NCBI GenBank assembly: GCA_008828725.1
Contig: MEHQ01000282.1
Location: forward strand, 114,713-178,712
Direction of reading: 5' to 3'
Source: Saccharina japonica
Taxonomy: Eukaryota > Sar > Phaeophyceae > Laminariales > Laminariaceae
DNA: 64,000 nucleotides
Below are positions 27,001-39,000 of the stretch, one piece after another. The notes under the pieces were generated by a model. That model was not told the DNA's origin, searched no databases, and saw only the letters and a program-made list of their open reading frames with translations. The stretch's first letter is position 1; every line of letters begins with the position of its first letter. Both the position numbers and the translations under genes were made by a program.

Positions 27001-30000
27001 TAGTTACCGCCCACAAAAAAGATCCGTGTACTGTCGGTGGAAAAATGGTTTTCCGGGCTATATTCCACCTCTGCCCGCATCGTCTCTACCACTTTGCACC
27101 TCAATGGTAGTATTTCTCCTGCATTCCTTTGTAGGCTACTTCTATTGATGGTATGCTTCCATCAAACGGAAGAAACGAAAATGCAAGCCAGCGGAATTTC
27201 ACAGAAAAAATAATCTTGATCTCAAAAGCATAGCGTACTGTGGCAAATGTCCATCGGCAGTGCTTCTCACCTTGCCGACCATAACCATGCGCCGATGGGT
27301 TCTGTTTAAAGGTCTCCGGCTGACGTCGTTTCAAGCGCTCACGATGCTCCCCGCCCTGCGCGGGGTGATTGCGGTATAACCCCCCTCTTGACGACGCCGC
27401 TGTTGAAGACCGCCCCTAACCCATCCCACACGTGCACGTACACGTGGTTCCCATTAGCACGAAGTTATGTCGATCGCAGCCACACGACACAACGAAACTA
27501 CTGCCGGTACGAGAGCGACAGTGATGCATGCGTGTTTGCGGCGAACCCACGTGACTACGCTCATCAATAGACGCCATTCCCGTTTAAATGTTCGGCATTG
27601 CGCCTTCGCGTTGTCCGTCGTGTTTGAGCAGGTATCTTGACGGCAACCTGCTAGAGACCATTCCAGCTAACACCTTCAATGGTGTGAACTCTTTGCACGA
27701 ACTGTGAGTTTACTTATACTTTGACGTATGTATTTACGTATTTATACAGTAGCACAAGTTGCCACCATCGCGGCTTGGTTCCGGCCATTTGTGTCCAGCG
27801 CAAGCAATCGATGCAGATTACGACCAGCGTTAATGCATTATTCTATCGTCTCTGGAGTGTCTTCAGCTCGACGGGTGCTACCTATATTTGGAATCGCGCG
27901 TGACGATCATCTCACCATACCATAACTCTGTGGTGTGATCACCTTCCATGGTCATGTCTTGATTTGACTACTGTAGTAGTGTTCTACGGCACTGGGTCGC
28001 CGGCGTACCGCTCTTACCTTGAACCGAAGGAGATCTACAGCTGAACTCTTCCGTCGGAGTACTCTTGGTGTGTGGTGTGCAGCATATAACAGGGAGGGAG
28101 TGGCGGTCGCTCGACGATTTGAATGTGTGCAGTTTGCACTGTGTCGACCCGTTTTCTTCGCCGTAGTGTACACAGGCGCTGGGTGCACGTTCTCGTGCGC
28201 GTACATGGTCTCATACTCACGAACGAATGATAGACGTAGCACGGTTATGCTGAAATGGTTGCCGAATGCTCCGACTCCTTAACCCATATTCTCCGGCCTT
28301 TTATTCTTGTGTCGAAATATATTCCATTGTACTGTCGTTGGATTTGTAGGCCATAGTATTGTGCATCAGGTCGTAGCACTTCCAGTTCCACCTCTGAATT
28401 CGGTTTTGGGGTGCGGTGTGCAGCAGCAGTAGTGCTCCTCTGAGCGAGGAGCCTAAGAAAAGGCATGGTGCACTTCCATCGTGGCATACGTCTGAGCATT
28501 TGCCTTCAGAGAGATTCCTCTGTACGCGGGCCACAGCGCATACGTATGCGCCTGACAATATCAAGACCTCGCACCAGGAGTTGGCAGCAACACCGTGTTG
28601 AACCCGTGCGAGCGATGCATGCTCGACGCTGTCGTGCGGCAGCGGACTTTCCGTTTTTGTTGACTGTGCTGAAAGGCGGAATCTGAAGTTTCGAACTGTT
28701 GTAACAGGTCGCTGTTCGACAACATCATCGGGACCATCGAGCCTGACGGTTTCGCGGGGTTGGACGCCCTGGAGCACCTGTGAGTGATCTTGTGATGTCG
28801 ACCGAGATCCAATGGCAATATGTTAGAACGGAATTTCACGAAGGTCGATGGTTTTTCTTTGCACGGTCTTTCCGGTGGAATGAACAACTTACCATACTTC
28901 TAGGCTAACGCTAGCGTAAATGTCAAAGGGCGGGCCTACACCCAACTGTTGGTCTACTCGTATGTTCAGTGATTGGAACAAAAAGCGTTGTCATCGGATT
29001 AAAAGTGTCTGTTTCGCGAGATAAAAGTACTGCCGTCGCCAACATGCAACGCACGATTTTCGTTATCGTATCTGGACGAGTTGCGACATGACAGCGTGGA
29101 CTTAGTGAACGTCACAGCCGCCATCGCTGTCTGGTGGTCTCCATATGTGCTTCTGGATGTGATTCTGGCCATACGGTTAATTTGTATACCAGCACGTGTG
29201 TCTACAGTCCATTTGGTACAGAGAGAAGGGCACCTGTTTCGTGATGCATAGCTTGTTGGTGTTCGAGCGGTTGGACAATACAGAAGAAACTGCCGCTGCT
29301 ACCAGCCATACATTTTATTTATTTGCTGTGCCTGTAATTCCCCAATCCAAGAGGCCTCCTTAAAATCGTACGTTCCTCGTAATGTGAACTTTAGTATGCA
29401 TTGAAGGTTGTGTACCTTGCTTCAGGGCGGGCCTGATCTTACCACTTTCGCCCGCTGTGGACTGTGCTCTACGACCCACATCGCGTATAATGCCCACTCC
29501 GGCCACGAGTTTTTATCGTAGGACGCACACAAGGAATATCCTACCTCTCCCTATTTGGAAATGGGGGTCATACTCCTAACATGACCGCGCCCTGGCACCC
29601 ACCATCCTCGGTTATGGAGGCCACAAGCAGTCCTTGCTCGGGTGTTTAGCACCACGACCAATGTTACGGCTTTGTTGGCCCTAAACCGGAGTACACACAG
29701 TAAACATAAGCATGCGCGTAGAAAACGAACAACGCGTCGGTGATGGCGTGACATACACCATGTACACCTTGCCGACGTGTGACGCATGTAAGATATGCAT
29801 CCCAGTTGTATTAGGAGGCCCCCGAGCCAGAGGAATGTGGCAGTCCCAAACGCAACATCGATCGGGTGTCGACATGAGAGCAATCCCACGGTAGGGGTAC
29901 CACTTTGTGGCTCCATGTTTTCTGACCGGTTGAGCTCCTCACGTGAGTAACCACCGGATACTATTCATATTTTACTGGTATGTTTGTTTTGGACTGCCGC

Positions 30001-33000
30001 ATTGAAAGGTTTGGTCGGGTTGCGTGAACGAATGTTGCCGAAGTCATGTTTCAGGTGAGATATTGAGCTCCTCATGTGAGGAGCTCAGAAAAATCTACTG
30101 CGCCCCTACCGTGTGGGATGACTCATGAGATATTTGAAATAATTTCCCCGTCCCTGCTACTATAGGGCCACTACACACCCACTGCCTATCCATTGCAAAC
30201 TCACGGTTAAATACTGCAAATCACCACATAACATGTACCTACCGCAAGTTTTGTCGGTAGAAACGTTTGTGTTTTTTTTTGGGGGGGGGTTGGGGTATAC
30301 CGCCATAGAACAGGATGAAGGTACTGTTTATTCACATCAGCGGGATTACATCGCAGGTTGTGGTTTGAAACCATAGCAGTGCATCTTGCCGCAAACGCCC
30401 TGAATCATCACTTACAATCGGGCCGAGCTGAAATGGACGGCGAGATGTTCCGCACTGAATGAATTCCTCTAAAGGTAGCCCAACGCTCTGATTCCCCTCC
30501 CCGCGTGGCATCCGGATATTGTGATATGCTGCCGCATTCTGCGTCAACCCACGCGTACTCATGCGCGTGGTTCCCATGTTAAGGTCGTAGTCTATAATAG
30601 GGCCACGAACGCGAAATGTGGAAACAGGTGTTGGCCGGAGCACGAGAGTGACACCAGCGTGCTGCAGAAAAACTTGCTTGAACCACAGCATAGGGCACCC
30701 CCAAAAGGCTAGACGGCGTTTTCCTGTTAAACGGCTTGTCGTCTCTCCATCGCGTCGCCCGTCGTAATTGTTCAGGTTTCTCAACAAAAACAAGTTAGCG
30801 ACCATCCCAGGAAACCTCTTCGCTGATATGGGGTTTCTGCACCAGATGTGAGTATCTCAATACACGAAGTACACACTGTACTAAATGGGTACCATTGCGC
30901 CTTTGATTGCAATTACCTGTGTCCAGGACAAAAAATCCGTGAAGCTTACGCCGAGCGCTCGTGGATGATTCCGCCCTCTCTGGGGTCTCTTCGGCTGAAC
31001 GTCCGTTGATTTCGCCGAGTAGTCTACCGGGAGTGGACACCTCCGTCGTATCTGCTGCACCCTGTGTTGCGAATACCTTGCATGATCATATACCAGAAAT
31101 CATTTGTGTACCGTCGTTGCGCTAACGGCTTGGAAATTCAGTCTAGAGCACGGTGAGTGTTTCGTTTGCAGCATCAAATGGTAGCATCGGTCGCCTCGAC
31201 GCGAAGTGTCGCATGCGGTTCGCACTGTGTCCGCTGGGTTGAGAACGCTGATCGTATAGGTGGATGCAGGGTACCAACGAGGCTTGGTGTACGCCCTAGA
31301 ACGCTCCGATAGAAATATCCCCGAGCAGGTCAAGACCTTTTAATCTATACTTCGTATGATATATATATCTGTAGTGTATTAGACTCTGTACAGCATATAG
31401 TATGGTTCACTCTTCCGAGAGAGAACCCCGGTTGAAGGAGCCGTTTACGTACGAGTATACAGTTTATGCCTACGTTGTACAGTCGTGGGAGGGACGCCTG
31501 TTCTTATATTTGGTGGGCTTTCTGGGTGAAAAGTACTTGTTTGTCATCGCCTCTAACGTTCGTGGAATATGCAGGGGTCGCTTACCGTTCAACTGCTGAC
31601 GTACCGCTACCGAGAAAGAACTTTGAGTAAGCATTCTACATTGTTCCCGTTACCTAGCGAACGTGAACTGGCGTGAATCCTCGTGGTCAAGACGTTCCGA
31701 ATTGTTTATTAACTCATTATTTTCGAGAGATAGCTGGAAGCGAAACTGGTGCTTTCCCGCTTCCACGCAAATATTTACCAGAGAGAAAAAATTGGCACCA
31801 TGTATGTACTATTCGCATGCATCGGTAACGATTCGTTTCTTCAACCTGTCCCTCGATGTCCCGCAACGGCTGTGAAATACGTCAGGGATTTGGAGTTGAA
31901 TGTGCTGGACAGGTTACCCGTGGATGCCTTTGTGGGTTTATCGGTTATGGAGGAGCTGTGAGTACTTTGCGCGTTATGCCTGAACCGAGAAAGGGAGGTC
32001 CTCAACGTTCGCGGTGCTGACTGTGTTAGCTGCCCGCCGTCCCGCCAATAAACGTTTGATGTCTGGCCTTCACTACAGAAGGACACGTTCTATGGCATCA
32101 GCTGACGATATTTTTGTAGCTCGTGTATGCCGCATAGACGCCTAGATCTAGCGATCATGTCCAGCCGCACTGCCCCTGTAGGATATACCCGGAGGACATT
32201 CGCTGTGAGCAGATGACACGAGTGTCAACAACCGAACCGTTCTACTATTGTTCACGTATCACCTGACCGTGGTTTGAATCCGGAATCTCTAGCGGTACAC
32301 TCATCAAGGGAAAGGATGCATGTTCCCATATGTCGTATATTAGAAACAAGGCTTCCGTGTACCAGACATGCGCGGCAGAATGGCACACGTGCGAGTATGA
32401 TGATCATTTAGCAAGGAAGTGGGCATTTAGCCTGTTGTCCAGGCGCCGTCTGCAGTGCCGTATACACCCTTGACCCCGAACAGTGCTTGTTTATCTCGTT
32501 CCATCGGAATACCATCTCGAATAGGGTGTGTGTGAAATGGGCAGCTTGTGTCTCATTCAAACCAATCATGCAGAACGGCGGGAATCAGGCTCGTGCACAC
32601 ATTTACTCCGGTGGTACCGACATAGGGTCAGTCCTCGTATTTAACGAATATTTCGCATAGTGTTGGGATTGACACTACAATTTCACGAAACAAACGGTAC
32701 CATAAATCGGCTTATCAACGCCAAACTGGCCCACACGTTTGGAGGTAGGAATATGAAACAGAGGCGATCGACGTCGACACGATACGAGAAATCGTAGCGC
32801 AGCAAGGATGACATCAGCCAAGTCAAGAGTGCGTGAGAACCCGAATAGGTACGAACCCTGCCTGTGAAAACGTGTCTGCTGGCGAGGGCCAATAAAGTTT
32901 GAACTGTCTTAACGAAAAGTAGATTGGGTGCACAAACAACATCGCATTGACCATTGACCGCCTAGTTTATTTGTCTCTTTGACCGGCCCCAACTGCGTGA

Positions 33001-36000
33001 TACCCCATTTGTGCTTCTCCCTACCAGTAACCTTGGTTCCAACGCTCTCACGACGCTTCCCGCTGGCCTGTTCGACGGCGTAGGGTCGGGCACATCGTTG
33101 GTATCACTGTGAGTACTTCTGGGTCTTCCTCCAGGTATATTCGTTGCTGACTTTACTCCGTGAGCGGGAGGTATATTTGGACCATTGTACCCGTTCTATT
33201 AATAAAACCGCCAGGGGACCTGCCATTACGTAGAGAGCCCCGTCACCCACGTCTTGCATGATCACTTGTACAACTACGGGCGGCTGTTAGGGGTGATTCA
33301 TTTTGTGCCGAAGGTCAGTAAATTGTTGTGTGTGTTTTGTTCATGGTCCCTCGACGACCAATGGAACTTTACTGAACGGGGAGTACGTATAAGGCTCGCG
33401 GAAACTCATTGTTTATGCTTATTCGTAAACGACCCGCAATACCTCATTTTGGTTCACGTTCTACAAACCTTCATTTTGCTGAAACAGCAAGTACAAGACG
33501 CGTCTAAAACCCTCTGTCAATCTCGTAAAGTGCCCACGCACCATCGCCGTAATTTCGGCGAGTTGTTGTGCATCTGGCCCGGCTGTGATGAATCGCCCCA
33601 CCCGCTCTACAGAGTCAGGATGGCAACACACACAAACCTATTGATGAAGGGAACATAACGAGAGAACCACCACAAAACGTAAACAGTGGAGCGGCCCGCG
33701 TGTACCCATGGAACCAGTTGCAACGAACGTTACAAAATCGAAAAGCAACAGTCAGGAACAAATTCGCTTTATCGGATATATATTGTTGTCTACGCTCTGA
33801 AATAGGTTTCGTGTGTCCGCCCCGACCTTTGTGCACGGCGATTGCCTGTTGTTTCCTACCTGGTTTTTAATTTTTTACATTACTTTGCCGAGCCATATTG
33901 TTTGCACCGATAATACTTTTTTGCAACGGAAGCCGAGACCCAATTTTGTTATAAAAGTATATATTGTTCTTCCGTAGTGCAATGATATACGAAGGGGTCG
34001 TTGGAGAGCCTTACCGGCCGTTAAGTCTGGGCGTGTGCCCAATACAGCAACATGTCGATGGTCGGCTCGTCTGCCACGCGCTTCAGTTTATTATCCCTTT
34101 CTGCGCTGTGTTCCGAACCAACGTTTTCTGTTTTAGGGTGCTGGATAACCCGGGGCTGCAATGCGTTCCCACTATGTGAGTTGTCTGGTCGAGGGGTACC
34201 ACTGTGGTACTTCTGGTGCGGGAGTATCTTCCCTGCAACGTCCAATATGGCCGCGATTTGAAATAACCATACAAACGAGTTTACCTCCAATTGATTGGCG
34301 CCGGACAGAGACATCTCGCTCGCACTACGTACCCCTTATCGTCGTTTGCTTCACGCCGTAAATATTGGTCGAGCATCACACGAGTTGAACCCATTAAGGA
34401 CTGCAGTCCCGATGTGGGTACAAAACACTTGGAATTAGAGAGCAATATTTAGTTCTAGACAGTGCAGTTCTAAAAGGGCTAAACGGCTGCCGCCGTGTAT
34501 CCGACCCCGTTGATGTCAGAGTTCGGGCGCGGGTGAGACGGGCGAGATAGTTTGCGTCGATACGAAATGTGCGGCAAGGACAACCCACGGAGCGCCTTTC
34601 GTTTAAGAGGACCAGGGGGCACTAACACGACTGTATACCCTATTTATCTCGCAACGTTTGTATTCAATGAAATGTTTGTGGCTCTGCACAAACACTTTTA
34701 GTAAACGTTCTGTTTGCTTGAAGCGTTACCCTCGCGGTGATATTGATGATCCGCCCTGCCTCTCCATCGGGTCTCTGTTCCCATCTGCCGTGTATATCGT
34801 ATTGCACGTGGAGGGGGGGTTGACACCAGAACCCCCGCGTGAAGGGTCATCTACCGCCGTGTGCATAAGGGTTCGGGCGTGGGTTGGACATAACAATTGA
34901 TTCCACCAACCCGGCGTGTGCCCAATAACCCCCCCCCGTTATGCATCCATGTACGTGAAACAGCGTTGACGACGATGACCTGAACCTGCCTACCACGGCT
35001 GGCTCGTGCGGTAAGTAGCGAAAGGGTCGAAAGCTGTATGGATCCATATGGTATAAACGTTCCGGTCAGCTAGTCAGTGCCACGGGAGGTCAATAGCATC
35101 TCCGCTTGAAAGTGGAAATGTGGAAGGCGGGTGGCGGCATATGTTGCATACAAAATTCGACAATTGAGTCCAAAACGTCAAGACGTATATCGGCACTCAA
35201 CGAGCCTGATAGGTAGCCCATAAGGTGACGTAGCACGACTGTATCAGTTTATTGCACGTTTTACTGGTGTGCAATGTCACTCAGTGAAGTTTGTTTATTT
35301 GGAGTACTCACAATCAACCTTAGCCAATCGTACGCGTATTCACACAAGGTTAACTCCCGTTGTCCTCTTGTTCCTGCAAAACGCGCGCATACCGCTGAAA
35401 CAGAATGCACCCCAGTCGAAGCCGTCTTGTGCGAGATAGGCGAAACTTGTGCTGCCGGGGCCGTGGGCTACACCTGCGTTGTTGCTGACGGTAAGAGATA
35501 CTTTGCCGAATAAACAAGAGACTATCCGGCTACTGCCACCCGACCTGCAACATTTGGTTCACCGCAGGGCGAGCTTTATACTTCGTAGTCGGGTGTGCTC
35601 CGACAGTTCATAGCGGCTGGTAGGCCCGATTGTGGTGCAGGCCTCCACGTACGTTACGCCCCTAAACTTCAACGTATGTGCAGCAACGAGGGGCAGTGTA
35701 CCTCTGAAGAGCGTTCCAGACGTCCGGTAGAGTGGCAAAATACGGATGATGTCGCATGATGGGGTATTGAGTACCAAAGGTACTTGACGAATATGTTGCA
35801 AGCGCTCTGACAACCGTTCGAAGGGTTTGGGGGTACGCAATTCCTCCACCCTTGTCTCAAACTCGTCGTTCAGGTTATTGTATAGTATGGCCCGTGCGAA
35901 TATATGTTGCACATACTGGAGATTATTCGGGGAATATTATCAAAGTAGGCATGTTTCGTTGGCACTCGTGGACTACCTTCGGTTAGCTTGCCAGGGTAGC

Positions 36001-39000
36001 GCGTACGTCTCGGTTACGTCACAGTCGTTATACCGATCCAGTCTCTGATGGTACTAGTGTTCGCTATGGCGGTGGACGCGTACACGCCGGTACATGCGTG
36101 CGAGGCCAATCATAGGTCCTTGGTGTAGAAGTGAGAAGACTATTGTTCTACTACTGAACGTCAACCATTACATAACATCAGACATCATATATGCATCATC
36201 ATATATGCATTCACTGCGAAAGCTACATAAAGCGTGCCGACCGAATTTCCGTACTCAACTGTTGTGATGGTCTGAGAGCAAGAAGAACACCACAACGAAG
36301 TGAAGGCAGGTTCCAAACATCTATGGATTTTCCTGATGCGTGTAAGCATTCCCAGACCTTTACAAACGTCCCTGGTACGCCGAGCACACTCTACACCAAA
36401 ATTGCTAATTGCGCCAGGTCTTGTGACACCTGCTGGCTGTTACTTCTGCGCCCGCTCTCTCGCTCCCGACCTTGATTTTCCCGCTACAACAGCATCGTTG
36501 ACGGTGCCGCCTAACCCGGCACCTGCAGCAACAGGGCAGACACCCGTGTTGTAGCTTACCGCAAAGGCAGAACACCACGACGCCCTACACTCTAGGTTTT
36601 TTGTGATGTTTCTTGGCACGCATCAAGTTAACGCAGGCCGCAAGACATCGGTGTTTAGGGATAACCGCGCCCGGTTTCGTTTCGTATGACGGGCGCGTCG
36701 CGCGCTGGGCCGAGTGACGGCCGCAACACATTTGGCTTTTTTGTGACGCGGTGTTGGTATGTTCGGCTCGCTGTTTGTTTTTGTCGTCATTCGGTCGGCG
36801 TCTTTAACATTGTATAGTGATTGTGCAGTGGTCAGGAACAATTTACTGGTATAAACATATGTGAGGCAAGGTTGTTTGGTGTGGATGCTGTAGGCCGTGT
36901 GCGTTCGAATTTATAATTTGGTACCTGACATGTAAGTGGTATTTACGGTGTAGTGTACGCACTATAACCATCAGCATCATGGGAGACAAAAACAAAAAAA
37001 TTGACTAAACCTGTCCTGATTCAAAATGCACAACAGCATGACCCCTGACCTCACAGCAATACCATGACTCGGCAACCTTGAGATTGATCGCACCACACGT
37101 AGTACCACCAGTTTCAATAAGCTCGCCCGTTTCTATAGATGACTAGTAGGTGCATGTTCCGCAGTTAGTGAGATGTAATTCGTGAAGACGACATAAAGTA
37201 ACGAACTAACGACCAGCAGCGGCCGCTTCGGTTTAACACGAAAGGCCCGGGTCCTTTTCCAAGAACAAAAACCTCATCTTGGGAAGCCTTCGCTCGATAC
37301 CTCTTGCACAGCAGTAAATAAACAGTCCTTTAAAGATCGCAATGACTCTGAGCTCCACAGCCCATGCAAGGTAATATCCGTCGGGTCCGCGGGCCTCACA
37401 ATACATATTTCATCATTTCTTCTCCAGCAGCCGACTGCGGTGCTGCGTGTCACGAACACTTAATGTTTGTTCTAGCCGACCTATTCGAGAGTCAAACCAA
37501 TGTTTGCACGTCCTGTCAGCTCTAAATACAAGAACAAGGTCAAGGCTGCGAGCTTCAACTCATACCTTATCGCAGGGCGTGATACTCAAATACGGTCGCA
37601 GATACTCGTACACAATCGTATGCACCCTTGAGCATGACTCATCGGTCAGAGGTGTCGCTCGCCGCTTGTAGCTTAGTTAGTCGTTTGTTTAGACTGCAGT
37701 TTGCTGTCCGCCCAGCGAAATACGAACATCAACAGTAAAACTATATATGCTGGACCAATACCCAAACAAAACGGATTGGGAGTAAACAGAAGACACCTTT
37801 CGACGCCGCAGCGTCGCAGCAGCCCCGCATGTACAGACGGCTTGCTGTGGGGTCGGATCCTAAGCTGAAGGAGTGGCCGGCTGGCACAGTTCCGTCGACG
37901 AGTTCGTGATGCCTGCATTGGGGATCTTGTGCGGCAAGTGGTCGTGAAGACATCACAGCATTTAGAGTTGAAAAACACTATCAAAACACAGCGGCATCAA
38001 CATACATCGGAACAAGCTCAAACTAAAAAATCGAAGGAGCGCGTGACCGAGACCGACCCCGACACGCGACGGCGTGTCACGAAACACGCCCCCCGCGTTA
38101 GCCCATACTTGCTCGCTTGCATATATCCCGAGTTTGGAGAGATGAGCATCGTACATATCTGGCAGTTAGTGACACTGCCATGAAACACAGGTAGACATAG
38201 CACACCAGGTAGACGGATGAACTAAAACATGCAAGCCTGCACTCACCCCTGTACTTTTAGAAAGGTAATTGAATCAACGCGGTCTCATACGTGCCGCAGG
38301 ACATGTGGGTAGAAAGAATATACACAAGAACGTGACAGCTTAATTGATATCGAACCCGAACCAAAACACCAAATCAACAGCAGCCCATCGACCGCGAGCA
38401 CGTCGAGAGGGCGCGCGACGAAACACTCCCCGCGCATTAAGCCAGACTTGTTCGTTTTTGTAGATCCCGGATTTGTGGAGAGGGTCTTCGCACAGCTCTC
38501 GCAATCAGTGATACTGCCATGAAAAATACACATCGGACATACTTCGTGAATACTGGAACCCTATACGCAACCCGGTATGACGCTGTTTTCTGGGCTTGTG
38601 GGCAAACGGCTACCTCAATACTACAGTACGAACGAGGAAAGGCGACATTATACAGGCAGAATCAAACCCAAACACAGCCGCACCGCCACAGTCACAGCAG
38701 CTCCAAGACCGCCACCATGTCGTGGCGGAGAGCGATGAAACACACTCAACAGATCAGCTCATACGTGCCCGATTATTTGGTCTCCGTGTAGGTGGAAATC
38801 GGCCACGCACAGCTCTCGTAATCAATAAAGTGCGACAAAGGCGGATAGACAGCACCCAGCACACAACACACAGCCTCATGAAATTATGGTATCCTGTACG
38901 CACCACAGGATGAAGAGGAATTTCCTCCCTACAGGTAAACAACGGGCTCGTGATGGTAAATATGTAATTGAGGAAAGGCGGCCTCATACTTTCAGCAGGC

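Noticed and set aside
36300-36553. Pro/Ala-rich frame (VPPNPAPAATGQTP) in intron 21 as an extra linker exon
   Set aside because: It has a possible acceptor and phase, but ends in a stop with no convincing donor; exon 21 joins exon 22 directly in phase.
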